Shown: piece after piece, positions 33,035-46,171 of the stretch
How the letters are laid out: every line of letters starts with the position of its first letter
Numbering within the stretch: the stretch's first letter is position 1
NCBI GenBank assembly: GCA_033297205.1
Contig: MU859061.1
Coordinates: 62,001-126,000 of the forward strand
Length of the DNA: 64,000 nt
Reading direction: 5' to 3'
Source of the DNA: Pseudoneurospora amorphoporcata
Taxonomy: Eukaryota > Ascomycota > Sordariomycetes > Sordariales > Sordariaceae
Translations under genes and position numbers: made by a program
The notes under the pieces: model-generated
What the model saw: only the letters and a program-made list of their open reading frames with translations
What the model was told of the DNA's origin: nothing
Database searches by the model: none

Positions 33035-36000
33035 TGTGACGGTTGTGTCTGGATGTGATATGTGGTGTTGTTTGGTTGAGATGGTTGTGAGAAAACTGTG
33101 GAGACTCTCTACCAGCAGTTCTTGGCTTGTGGTATGATGATGCCGAGTTGGTTGTACGTCAAGGACAGAGCTGTCGTATGTTTGACTGATTCGGACGTTT
33201 GATGTCCGAGTAGATGTGTTCGTGTGGTTGAGACTTGTCTGTGTCGGAGACGAGCAGTTGAGACTGAAGGTATGGATCCGTGTGTAGGTAAGACGGGAGA
33301 CAAGAGGTGCGGATCCTGAGGGATTCGGTCTTTTAATAGATGAGGGTATAGAGGGGTCACTCGAAGGGTCGTTGCTTCGTGGGTTTTGAAGAAGGGGATG
33401 GGATGCCCGGCCAAGGAAGGCTGGCCAGGAAAAAGGTCTTACCTATTTGCAGCTTCATGGATGCAGCCGGCGGGATCCAACTGGCCCCAACTGGACTTGT
33501 GGTGCTCTGACGGTACCGTAATTCTGGGGACAGTGACACTCCCTCTGGCACGTTGCTGGGACGGGCACCATGGAACCACCTACTAGCGCTGCCCAGTGCT
33601 GCAGTGATGGACCCAATGAGCAACCTTGGACAGCAAAGTGGGCAACCACATGACTCCTCTCCAGGCTTTGTCCAGACTTGTACACGGCGCACCTGCCCTC
33701 GCTTCTCGGCTACCTAACCGTTACTTGCAAGTACTTTGTACCTTTCGGTTTTTCTTATACCGACACAAATACAGGGACACACTGGGCTCGGATGGATTGC
33801 GAAATTTTCAAGGCCCAAGGCGAATGGAGACAATGGACCGCAGCTGGAGCAGCAGAGGAGCCAACGTGGAGTTGCGCAACGGAGTGACTGGCCTCCTCTC
33901 AATCGTGACTTTTGTGACTTTGCGCAACCGAGATGGAGAAAGCGGAGATGCCAAAATCTGTGGTTGCCGCTGTGCCATGATCCATTGTGCGAGTGTCTCG
34001 GAAGTACGTTACAGTACAGGAGGTGGTGCAAGTGGTGGCTCTAATGGTGTGTGTGGGGTACAGTTTGTCGTCGTTGTCGGAAGGAGGTTTCCTGTTGACG
34101 ATAACCTACCTTGACAACAACCAGCAACAACTGCAGGTGGAATGGATCCCGTCTCCCAATGGCGTCAGGTGCTTCTCGACCTCTGAACGGCGGCTTGGGC
34201 TGAGAATTTGCAGCGGCGGACAAGGCCATGGCAGTCACGACAGTCAATCGCAGAGGCAGTCGAACGCCCAGTCCACGCCGACCCACGAACGGTCGACAAC
34301 GGTCCATTCAACGTGTCTTTTTAGCACATAGAAACCCCCAGAGCGGGCCCTGTCTGGCAGTCACGAGGCGCACTAGCACTTTTTGTTACGAGATCATTAT
34401 CCCATGGTTTGGAAATTGTAGTTGGGTAGGTACTTTTTATATCACAGACACACAGAAAGTGTACCCTCGAGATACCTGCATCTGGTTCATGCGTCCTGCA
34501 AGGGACAGTGACGAAGCTGCTGCGACCAAGTGGAAATTTTTGGACACTTGGACCAAAACTGTTTTTTTCCTTTGCCAGTGTGCGACACAAGACCGCAGCA
34601 TTCCGCCTGGCAGCTGGCCAGCTGCCGCCCTGCTTGGTTGGCTTGGCAAAAGGCGGACGTCGTCTTCCCGCCGTGATCTCCAACGACCTGAAGCATGGCC
34701 GATGCGACCACGGTGATTTGTCGTTCAACGTTGGCCTTGTCACTCTGTCGAACTGCCGCCGCTCTTTGTGTGAAGTGTTCAGTTGTTTCCTCATTTCCCA
34801 TTTGCTTTCGGGCATGTTTGCACTACCAGTCAGCTATCTCGCGTTAGCCAGTGTCTTCATTGCCCCCCTCAATGTCACAATGTCAATATGCCTCGGCGGC
34901 TTTTTGGGGGAGCTGAGACCGTCCTCGGTCCGTCCACCGACGGCATTGAGGGTTGAAAGGCGGCGGTCAGTTGGATATATGCCGGACTCCGTACTCCGTA
35001 TAACTGGAAGCCTACACCATGTACAGATGGCGGAACAAGCGAGAGAAATTCAGTGTGGTTTTGTTTCCCCATCGAGCATCGACCCCTGATGTAAGTTATA
35101 GGTGTCTTGGAGTCGTTCCTGAAATTCGTAGGTTTCTCTCTGAAATATCACCGATATGATTCTTATTTTGTTCGGTGCTTGGCGGTGTAGCGACGCGCCA
35201 TGTGGAGTGTACGAACCTCTTTGCGTTCTAATTTTGTTTCTATTTTTCTCTTTCACTGCTGGTGATGTTGCGATGCTAGGGACGACGCTAGAGGCGAAGA
35301 CCCCTCACAGTTTGAGGTGACCTCGAGGTTTCTCAACATGCCCCTGATGACCGTTCTTTGTCTCACCACAACCTGTCGGCTGGTTTCCCGGTCCAGAATC
35401 TTTTCTCCCACTCGGCATCGACCACCCATCGCCGCCCTGATCGAATGGATCACTTGGTGAAAAATTTCCCCTCTTCCGGGATCCATCCGTGATCCATCTC
35501 CGGCTTCATCAAAAAAAAGGAGCTTTTCCCTAGGCGAAGCAGGTCTCCAGTTTCCCAGGCACAAGTCTTCCAAGAGTTGGCCCGAGTGCCGACAACCCCG
35601 GATTCTGGACGATCATGCGGTCAATGCTCCTGACTTCTTTGCTCTTTTCGATGAGATTCATCATGCCGCTTCAAATCCGAGTCCCGAACGAGGAATGGTG
35701 ATGCAGAGGCCACAGAGGAGACGGAGATGCACTTGTTGTTGTCATGTCCCGCTAGAGATGGTTCAAACAACTAGTGCTGCCCCTGGATCCTCATGGTGAA
35801 GAAGCAAGAGAGCCTGAAATGGAAAGCAAAAGTCAGCTCAGGCTGAAGTGAGAGAGATGGGTAGCGGCCAAGAAACAGCCAATCATCTAAACGTAATAGA
35901 GGAAATTCACGATGGAGTCAACAAGTCAAACCAAGTACAGTAGCGAAGCCCTCGACCAAGATCGTCGGCAAGATGGATCACGAAGCCAACGTTACCCCTC

Positions 36001-37520
36001 GTTTTGGACAAAGCCAAAGGGAACCGATTCACGGTGAAAGCAAGTCATGCGGATGGGTTGAGAAACAACGTGATGGGAAATTGGAAGCAAGCCCACTTCC
36101 CCTCTTAACAAAGCCCGATCCCAAAGCAAGAAAGACCACGTGGGAATCAATGTTGATGAAAATATGGAAGTCATGCTTTCGCTTCGTTCATGCGAACTCT
36201 CTGGAGTTGAGAGTTTGTTAAGGTAGCCGCGGGCCGAACGTTCAAACACACAGACCAACAGACTGGAACCAAGAAAAACAAAGATGGAAGACGGGAGTGT
36301 GAGGCTTGCAACGAAAATCCGGGGTAAAGCTGCCGCCCTGTCTCCCGCCTCTCCGGACTGTCGCCCTTTTCTCGCCCTCGCTCGCTCCCGTCCTGCGCTG
36401 ATAAGGTGCCGTCCGGTTGCCCTGTGTCAAACCGCCAACCGATGGCCCGGGGTCAACGAACCAACGGGGAAACTTTCCAGGACCGGTTTGTTCCCGCGAT
36501 AAGGGTTTTCTGGAAAAAAAAAGTTTGTTTCTCTCCAATCTCGAATTGATGATCAGAATCTGGCTTGGCCATTCATCGATTTTTTAAGAATGCCATATTT
36601 ACAACATCACTGCAAACTTTTTTGCCTTCGTTATGTGGTGTAATTAACTGACAAGTCTAGAAATTCTTGCGTCTTCGGTTACCGGTACACACGACGGGAC
36701 TCGCCAACAGAACCTCCTCGGCTTTGGCCAACCACACCGACACCAACCAGCAGTAGTGTACATACATCATGTACCTTCGGTCGACTCCGCGCTGTGACCA
36801 CATTGAGGTCACCTTGCATTTTTGCTTGGTTGCAGAACTTTACCGAGCCTCCTTTTTCCCCGTCTTCCCTGTTCCTCCGTCCTTCCCACCCAGGCACTTC
36901 CAGGCCACGGCACCTCTTTCCCTCAGGACCGACCCCCTGCTCCCCCCCTTTTCGCAGCAGCGGCGACCGTAGCGGCGACAGCATCCTCCAATGAACTGGG
37001 CAGCTCCTACCAGAATTGAATTTCATTGGATTCAGCGATTGGTGCAGCAGACAACGAAACTTTGTAGCGAAGTAACAACGGTTGTCAGCGACTGAAGCAA
37101 AAGTCAGCAACGCCCGCAATGGAAGGAGAAAGAGAAGGAAAAAATGTTTGCACGCAACGACGCCAGAAACGCCTGGACCTTGGAAGCGCCGGACGAACCT
37201 AAGAAATAACACGAACGAAGAACAAAGAAAGCCCGCCGCCAGTCCGCTCGCCACAAAGTCTCACCGCTAGCTTACTTTTTCCCTTCCTCTCCCACTCAGC
37301 ACAATGCAGCAATACTGACTGCACAGCACGAAAATTCTGTTCCTCTGCCTCTTCAGCTTATTACTCGTCGATGCGTCTCCCATGGTCATGGGGTAGTTTC
37401 TCGCCGCCCTCCAGCTCCCGTTTTTACCGATCATACCGTTCGAAGTTCTTGAAAGTTTCAAAACCAGGAATTCGACCGATCCAAAAGTACCGACCTTGCG
37501 ACCGGCTGACCAGCAGGTTG

Positions 37521-37566
<46 letters not shown>

Positions 37567-40048
37567 TTATTTTTTATTTTTATTTATTTTTTTTTGCACA
37601 AACTTCTTTCAGCGCAAGGAATCGCACGCAATGAATGATGAATGATGAAGAGGCGTTGCCCACGTGGTCACCTTTCCCAGCTGTGCCCAGCTCTGCCCAG
37701 GCGCAAACCCCAGGACGTCAGAACGCCGGGTCTTGGTCATCGTGAAGTTTGAAACCTCCGGCTGTGAACAACGGATCCTGCCCTGCCTCATTCTTGGCAG
37801 ACTTTTGCGCAGAATCATGAAGAGGACAAAACTCTGCCTGCCAAGAACATAACCAAAAAAAACAAACACCTTGATGACCTTGAACTAGGAGCTTGCTTGT
37901 CGAAAACTCTTGGTCTTACGTACTGCGGTTGAAGACGACGACGACGGCAGTTGTAAAGGCTTCGAAAGTCTTTGTCATTTAGATGTTGGAGTTTGCACCC
38001 ACTCGCAAAGAGCACGCAAGCGGGACGAAGAATCGCCGTTACACCGACGACAACGAGGATTCTAAGATGACAGACGGAGTAGAGACTGATTGATGCCGCC
38101 GATACCGACGCCAAGTTCTGTCACTACTACATCTTCTGCCCTCCTCCCTTGCCATCGCAAGCCGTTGATAGCAGCGGGCAGTCTGTGGCCCATAGGTTTC
38201 AGTAGAGAGAGCGATCGTTGACTAGACTACCGGCTTCGTTTCTCATAGCATGCTGAAAGACTGCGTAGAGAAATACGGCGCGATGACCAAGTAAAAGATG
38301 CGGGCGGGCGAGTTACCAACAGATCGCTTGAACTGCTCTCTCCCCCATAGGCAAGGTAGGCGACCAAAAGACAAAACAAGAAAAAAAAACCCGAGACCGT
38401 CGTCGATAATTAATATTGCTCGTAAAACTCGGGTAACTCGAGAAGAAGACTGTATAGGTCGGTATCTTCGTTGAGACGGGGTGTCAAATGTCGTCTCCCA
38501 ACTTTCTGAGAGGTTACCGGCGCAAACGCACGCAGTCACCTTCTCATCGGTCTTCAAGCTGGTGGAAGTATTTGGAGTTGACCACTGCCTCCTATTCTTT
38601 TCCGGGATTCACCTCTTATCTTCTATCCCCGTGATGAACCCAGTAAGCTCTGTCAATACTGGCTCATTCCGACGAGAAAAAAGGCAGTAGACTAGACGGG
38701 CAGATCCGTACTTAAATGGCACTTCAAGCGTCACGATATTTCTTTCCCCCGCAATCTCTCAACATGACGCGGCCTTTTCTAGACTAGAAGATATCAACGG
38801 CCAGCTATCTTCTTCGTACTGTGTGATATTTGTTGAGGTCCCATGTGTCGATGTGCCTCGTACCTGTTGATCTCCCGCCAGGACCGTCGGGAGAAAGAAG
38901 AAACTGATATCGGTGAGAGCAAAGAGGGCTTCATGGTTGATACGTCGAGTAGTACATTTGAGGAGTAGTGTTCGAGTACGGCATGAAATACTGAAGACAT
39001 ATCCTGCAAAAGAACGAAGCAAGATGAGCTTTTGGGAGATTCACTATATCTGTTTTCACGAATAAGGTTCATTCACGGTGGTGATGGTGATGAGAAATTG
39101 AGCAAAGAAACATGTCAAAGACCGAATGTATTAAGCTGGTTTGCTTCCATGATGATGTAGTATATTTGGAGTCTATATCTTCAACTTCCAAAGGTTGGAA
39201 TAGGAGGTGAAGGTAGTATAACACGCTAAAAATAAAAACAATTCTTTTGGATAAACAACAGGAAGATTTGCAAGTGTTGGACTTCATGACTAGAATATTG
39301 ATATACGAATGTGGTGCTAGGGATCATCATCACGTACACGTGTTGTTGGTGTGGAATTGAGGTAGTCCTATGGAGGTGTTAATGAAGATGATTTGAACAC
39401 ACTACCTCTTTCCATTCATTCAACTTATGATCCAACGACGTCCCACAGTGCAACAGGAAGAAGTGATTTCCTCCATTACGTTTGGAACCTTTCCACCTGA
39501 TGTCCATAAAGTTGATAGTTAAACCAACGTTGTCAATCATCGCAAGAAAGAATACTAAGTGACTGTCAAGGTTGTATTTATTGCGAAACATCAAGACGAC
39601 AGCGCATGATGAAAGTTGTCGGTATTCGACTGTCGTGACTATCGTGAGAGGGTATCATCATCATCACTTCGTATCCATATCATGGCATTCAAGTTGGAAA
39701 TAGCCAAAGCACACACAGCCCGTTCAGTCAAACAAGGAAAGCCACCTAGTCGAACCTTCACAACGTTCAATAGGTATCTCTGGCTAAGGCAAAGGAAAGA
39801 AAAAAAAGCGGCAAATGACCCAGATCTCTCTCTCAACTCCTTCCCGCTTGTCTTGATTCTATCCGCATTCCATTCACCGGCTTGCTCATATCTCGAATAT
39901 CATCTTTTCTCTCCAGTCCACATAACCCAACATCCAATCCAATCCACTTCCCCTCATCCCTCCATATTCAGAAGAAGTAAAACAACAGCAAAAAGTCATA
40001 ACTGCATTCAGAGTCTTTCGAAAGCACAAGTAACTCTCACAGGCGTGT
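33035..40048. other. 7-kb interval with no convincing gene
   Basis: Short and medium open frames occur on both strands (largest about 190 codons, at 34508-35089 plus and 36679-37254 minus). None shows a domain, consistent coding bias or a matching splice structure. The left 600 nt should hold the Par32-like promoter and leader; the right 400 nt the chs-1 3' UTR. A (TTA)n microsatellite lies at 37522-37567. No tRNA or 5S rRNA was seen. Confidence 0.5.
37522..37567 (+). repeat. (TTA)n microsatellite
   Basis: About 15 perfect TTA units, continuing into T-rich sequence up to about 37595. Confidence 0.95.
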
Positions 40049-43000
40049 TTAAACACCCCTAAACATCCTCACAACCAAAAACCAACAAGCTCCAATGAAC
40101 TTGAACCCGCTCAGCACCGCCACCGACCAAAGCACAACACTCATATAAACTGTCGCCCGCTTACTTGTCCTCTCCTCATCCGACCCTTCCTCCGCATCGA
40201 TCCTTTCGAGCCCGGCCGTGCTCAACACCACCGCACACAGCGCAAAGTTGGTGATCATCCAGACCAGCACGACCATCGATCTGACACCGCGGTAATAATC
40301 CATCTGCTTCTCCTCCAGCTGGGCCGGCGTGGGGTCCGACACGGGCTTGACGTATTTCCTCGAGAAAACTTGGAGTTCGCGCTCGTACGAGGCGTTAAGG
40401 TCACCTTCGTCGGGAAGATCGGTTTTACCCTGGCCGTCTTTGGTGTTGACGGAGGGGAGCTTGTCGGGCTTGTCGTCACCTTTGGTACCCCACGAGATGT
40501 CGTGGGTGTTGCAGAAGGCGTAGACGTTGAGGACGTTGGTGTAGGTTGGCGATAGAAGCATGTACTGCACGAGCGAGGTGAGCATGTGCCAGGGGTCGAA
40601 CATGAGGAGGGAGGCGATCAGCCAGATGCCGTAGGTGGAGACGACGGAGACGATCAGGGTGTAGAAGAGCTCGTTGCGGAAGAGGTCGGAGAAGGAGAGG
40701 CCCTTTTGAATGTCGGTTTGGATGGCGACGACGGCGATGTAGATGGCTGCGAACATTAGGTAGCTGTAATAATGTTAGTAAGAGCTCTAAGTGAAATCAA
40801 ACGGGGACGGGAGAAACGTACATAAAGATAATTGCCCAGAAAACAACCATGCCCATGTACAACCTTGGAGAACCAGCCGGCCGATTACCCATGGACAAGA
40901 CGAAGCACGTTATCAGAGTCACACCGTACGCCCACGCAAACACGACGCCCAAAATCTCGCCGACGGTTCCTAACAGCTTTGGATCGCCCAGACCCGTCGT
41001 CAAGATCTTGAAGACGAGGAAGAAGTTACCGATAGCAAACCAGGCAAAGATCATGTTGACCGTCTGGAACACGAACTCGATGAAGAAGGCAATCTTTCGC
41101 AAGAAGGAATGATCGGACCGGAAGAACTGGTGGAAGTGGACAATAGCATAGATAGCCGCGAAGAAGGAACCGTTCAGCCAACGACGACGCTGCAGAATCA
41201 GCTCGGTCAGGTCGGGGGGTACATCGGTCTCGCCCGTGGCCGACTTGACGTACTGCAGGATCCAGTGGCAGTTGCGCTTGGTGACGAGCTCGAAACAAAG
41301 GATACGATCTTCGGCGAGGTACATGTTGGCCGTGAAGATGCCGGCGTCGCCGCCGTGCAGCTTCTCACCGGCAAAGTACTTCTCCAAGGGGCCCTGGCCG
41401 TTCTTGTCGTTTTGCAGCGCAACGTAGCGGTAAGCCGAGAAGGCACCGGGCAAGACGGAAATGAAGCCGAAGGCGGACTCGAGAGGCTTGTCGAGAATGT
41501 TACTCATCTTGTACTCAAAGTTTTGAGTGGCGATGAGCGGGTTGAAGAGGTTCTTGCCGCCCGTGCCCAACATGGCCTTGATCTCGCCGCAGGCGCCGGC
41601 GCACATGGGCTCGAGATCGAAGGCCTTCCACAGATGGTAGATGGAGCTACCGCCGGGCTTAGTACCAGCGTCGATAAGCACGCAGATGTTGGGGTCCAAA
41701 ACGCGACCAAATGCCTGGAAGAACCAACGATGCGAGTTGATCTTTTTCTGGTTTTTTTCCTTGAGACAGAAGAGCATCTGAACGGGCTGCTGCTTGGGGA
41801 TAAGCTGGACGACGTCGTTCTTGATGGTCATGCCGACCTGAGTCGTGTACTCGTAAATATGCGCCGTGACATCCTTTCCGTTAACCTGTTGCTTGGCAAT
41901 ACCCTCCTGGTAGACACCCATACCAGCCAACAGCGCTCTCGTTCTCGGGTTGATCTTGGCACGACCGTCGCTGACGACGCACACCACGATCTTCTTCCAG
42001 GCGTCCTTGCCCCAGGTCTTGCTTTCCGTGCGCTTGCACATGTACTCGACGTTCTTGAACACACCTATCATGGTGCGCGCAAACAGAATCTCGTCTTCAT
42101 TGTACATAGTTACGACAATGAAGAGCTCCGTGTGCCTGGGCTTGCTGAAGAGCTTCTGGCGCAGAGTGAAGTTCGCCTCGTAGAACTCCGAAGGGTCGCA
42201 GGTGGCAGCCGAGTATCTCATGTGAGTAAACTCGTCACGCTCACCGTGGGGTAGCTGGTTCAGCAGCTTGGGAGGAATGGGACAATCCAACACCAAGTTA
42301 CCGCGGTACAGAAGGACCTGCTTCACTGTCTTCCACCTCTTGATGGGCGCATTGTTCGTTGGCGGTTGGGGTTCGTCGTGGTAAGGGTCGCTCTGGCCGA
42401 CCTGGGAATCGGTGTGCATCAACATGGGCCGCTGGTCGTCGTGCGCCTGGTATCCGGCCACCGGGGGCGTTGGAGCCGCGGCATATGGATCATGGCCAAC
42501 TTGCGGCTCGTAGGGCTGGTTGTAGTAGGCATCGTGGTGCGCTTCCGGGTTCACGGCGTAGTCGGGTGTATACTGCTGGCCTGGGGCAATGTAGCCGCCC
42601 ATTCCCTCAACCGGTTGCTGCTCAGTTCATTAGTGTATTGTTCTGCATAGACATAGCTTGCCCATTCCCAGCTATACTCACAGGAGTGTGAATGTTCAGC
42701 GCATCTCCAGGACTGTATCTCCCAGGACCGGCCGGGATATCGAAACCTTGCTGGTGGTGGTACGGGTTGTCCTCCAACTGGTAGCCTGGCTGTATGGGGT
42801 GGCCCGGCGAGGGCGCCCTTTGCATTCGGGGATCCATTGGATGACTTTCGTAGAAGTCGTCGTCTATAGAGTTGAAGAGGACGTGTTAGAGTTGAGGGCT
42901 CAAGCTATCACCGAGTGTCTTGCTAGGAGGCGATCATATGCGCGCCTGGACGCTCGCGCGGTGGCTAAGTGACCAAGGCAAGGCAAGGCAAGGCAAGGCA

Positions 43001-43415
43001 CAATGCGACTCGTTGCAGTATGTATGTAGGAGCAAAGACTTGGAGATGGGCTGTGTAGAAGATCACCACTTGCCCCAGGCAAGAAACAAATCCCTTTTCT
43101 CTTGACAACTAACTTTGAGGTTGTCCCGAGAGTAAAGAGACCCGGGCTGAGGTCCGGTCTCGAGGTAGGTAGGCCTCCAAGACTCTCTTGAACCCATGAA
43201 GTTGCCAAGGGAGCAAGGGGTAAGAACCCTGAGGAGGGAATGCGGTTTGGGATATTGGAAGGGTTCAAAGGAAGTGGGTGCTAATGTAGTGACAGTCCCA
43301 CTTGGGGTCTTGGTGTTTGTTTGATATTAAGGTACATCGAGGGATGTAGTAGTGTAGAGCGAGTGGTTCATAGCAGAACAGAGTAAGTAGACTTGCCTAA
43401 TCGATTGTACGACAT
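40049..43415 (-). CDS. chs-1: class III chitin synthase (chs-1)
   Basis: This is an integral membrane glycosyltransferase that polymerises UDP-GlcNAc into chitin at growing hyphal tips and septa. The model has exons 43397-43415, 42682-42863, 40822-42617 and 40049-40763, giving 903 residues. Exon 1 (MSYNRL) fits only with a GC donor (TTAG|GCAAGT), because no GT donor gives the right phase. The cytosolic N-terminus is Pro/Gln/Tyr-rich. The catalytic core has [60 protein letters not shown] and QRRRW (543-547). The C-terminal third holds a cluster of transmembrane helices, broken by a hydrophilic loop before the last two or three. The pattern [21 protein letters not shown] is typical of class III (A. 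nidulans ChsB, N. crassa CHS-1). The first exon is the least certain part. Confidence 0.94.
42974..43001 (+). repeat. (AAGGC)n, five units, in chs-1 intron 1
   Basis: A tandem pentanucleotide inside the first intron of chs-1. Confidence 0.9.
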
Positions 43416-46171
43416 GGTGCCGGAATTTGGAGGGGTGTTTGACGGGTCACGGTTTCTGGTTATCTACTCGGTGTGATCCTCCGGGGAAGTTGGAAGGCGA
43501 GATGTTGTCGAAAAGTGTTGTTGGTCACTCGTTGAAGGTTTGGCGCGGGGAGTTCGTCACAAGTCTCAGTCGCTTGGAATGTTTGGAATGCGCCGTGGCC
43601 GTTAAGGCCTTTCTCCAACCACGTTGTTGGTATCCCGTCTTTGTTGGAGCTTGTTCTCTCCCTTGGGCAGTGTTATGCCGTACGTCTTCCTTGTTTGTTC
43701 TTTTTTTATTTATTTATTCGGCGGTTGACCGTTCGGTTCCTCGCAGCTGTCGAGACAAGCTGGTGTCCGCGCGGCGCGGATAGGTTGATCTTGATATGGT
43801 TGACAGGGAAGGACGGGGCAACACGTCTGGAGAACCTTGACTGGGTGTTCGGGGTATCGAGGGGTAAAGTTCGGATTGTGTCTCCAAGTTGGAGAGTGGT
43901 AGTCAATGTCTCGTTGCCCAATGCCAATGCCGGATCTCTTTCTTTCCTCTTACTGGGTCCCTTCTTGTTCGCACCGCGCAAGCAGGCACACGAAATCCAG
44001 GAGTCAAAAAAAGAGGACGGGACGGGACGAACAGAGCGAGACGGGGTGATATTGTGACTCGGCTCGGCGACAGGTTGGACGCCAGAAAGAAGAGAAAGAA
44101 AAAAACAGAGGAAGATCTCAAGTTTGACAATGAATGTGGTGTGCCAGGACCGCGACGGCGCGAATGGCAGATGATCCCGTCCGGGGGGGGGCTGGTCGCA
44201 GTGGATGCCTTTTCCTCGAAATCAACATGGGCCGCACGGGCCACAGGGGCCATGTCAATGACCACGATATGGTTGTCGTGGGTTGTTTCAGCGCCCCAGC
44301 AAGGAAGACAAGACGCAGCAAAGGCACTGAACCAACGAACGAACAGCCACGGGAAAGAATGAAAGAAGGGAGCCGTGTGACGTCGCTCCACTGACTGTTT
44401 CCCATCAAGACACAGCCTATGATTGGTTCACTAGAGGTAGCCAAAGTTTAAGCCTCTTATAAGAGGGGGTCCCACCGAGGGGTCAAAGCCTGCTTACCTA
44501 GCCTGTGGGGGACTAGTCAATTATACCTACAGTACCAGGATTTCTGGTCTATCTTTCCTTAATTTCCATGTGTGTTTTTCCAATGTCGAACATGTCGAAC
44601 CTTGGTTCTTTGCTATCAACGAATGAATAGATTTGAGGAGCTAACAAACCCGTAATCAACATCTGATTTGACTGTTTGTTCCGTGCTTGAAGTAATCAGA
44701 AACTCAGCTCATCCAACGAGGCGCTGTCCGCAGCAGCAGGAACAACAGCCTAACCGCAGCAGTAAGCAGCTTCCCGTCTGGTCCAGACTCTCGACTCGGC
44801 TCGCTCTCGCTCGGTGGTCCACTTGGGAACACATAAAATTGCCATTTCACTACCATTTCACAAGCGAACCTCTTCCCCTTGGGGGATTCATCTCGTTCGA
44901 ACGGCCTCACTCCGGATCGGCAGTTTTAGACGCTGTTGACGACGACTCTCCCCCATCTGTGCTTTTGTGTTTTCCGAGAGATCAGCAGTGGGAAAGAGAG
45001 ACATGTGCGGGGAGGCAGCCGAGGCTTTAATCTCGTGTAAACTTGTGTAGAGGTTCGCACATAGTATTTCAACACCAAACTCTAATTCTCAAGACCTCAA
45101 ACTGCCTACCAGCTGCAAGTAACCTTGGATCCCTAGAGGTATGCAATGCAACCCCCCTGAAATCCTCAATCCTCCACAAAATCCTTTCAGTCACTTTCCA
45201 AAGAAGTACCAACCAGGGGGCAAAGTAATGTTTGATATCGCACCTTACCTTGCCTTGATACATATCTCCGTTGTGTGGAACCAATTCATTTGGACAAGAC
45301 CCGGGACAAGCCTTCGCCGTCCTGTGCTTCTCGGTCCCCTGGTGCCGCCAGGGTTCCTGGGGGAGGTTTCGCGGCCAACAACACCAAACTTGGCATCGCG
45401 CGTTGGTCGCCTCCTTTGGCAGTTTGCTTAAGCTTGCTGGGGTCTTGGCGTTTTTGGATAAGCGCCAACCTACTTGGGTACTTTAACGCGAGATAGCTAC
45501 CTTGACGGCGAGAACAAAGAGGGGTCTCAAATTCATGAACAAGATGATGTGAATATGAAAAAAGACCCAAATACGAAATGGTAGAACCAGATGTCGGAAC
45601 TCGGAAGGATTATCCAGCTAGACTAGTCGCCGAATGCTTGACCAAGCCAGCAGCACAGCCCCCCGAGCCCCTTCAGCGGTGGTATAAATGAAACCTTGAA
45701 CGACATGCGCGGGATTCTCTTCGCCTCTTTAGCTGACGACCATTTGATCATCATAAACACGTTTATAGCCTCCAGGGTCCATAATAATTCGAACTGCCGA
45801 CTGTCTGAGGCTTTCTTTCCGCTCCAAGGTTTAAAGGAAGGACCCCGAAACAAGTTCTAATTTTGCCATGCGTCTTTATCAGCTGCATCTCAGCTTCGTG
45901 CCATGTGCACGCCACGTCGGGTCATGTTGAAGCGAGATGCAAGACATGCATAAGAGGAAAGGGTGTGTGGACTTCAAGCAAATTCACCATATCGAAGTTG
46001 TCAAATGATGAGACTTTGGTGAACCATACGACAACGCCAAGACAACACCAACATCAAGATCGATTCCAGAGGTGCCATGTTTAAATGACGCTTTTGACCA
46101 AAGTTGAATTACTATAATCTGATATATACCAAACCTTTCCTATCCTCCCCTCCGCTTACCCCAAAGACAAC
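43416..46171. promoter_or_regulatory. chs-1 upstream region and sly1 3' end
   Basis: A 2.8-kb gap between two genes on the minus strand. The right end holds the sly1 3' UTR and the rest is chs-1 upstream DNA. A perfect 14-bp palindrome (CCTCTTATAAGAGG, 44453-44466) and a CCAAT box on the minus strand (about 44422) lie about 1 kb upstream of the chs-1 start. No gene is supported. Confidence 0.5.
44453..44466. promoter_or_regulatory. 14-bp palindrome with TATAA core
   Basis: CCTCTTATAAGAGG is a perfect inverted repeat, about 1.04 kb upstream of the chs-1 ATG. It could be a TATA element or a dimer-binding site. Function is inferred from symmetry only. Confidence 0.35.

Noticed and set aside
34508..35089. 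193-codon plus-strand frame in the 33-40 kb interval
   Set aside because: It has a hydrophobic middle but no known family and no coding bias.
36679..37254. 191-codon minus-strand frame in the 33-40 kb interval
   Set aside because: No domain, mixed composition, no splice or promoter support.
41109..42254. 381-codon open frame antisense to chs-1
   Set aside because: It is a mirror of the conserved chitin synthase core, with no domain of its own.
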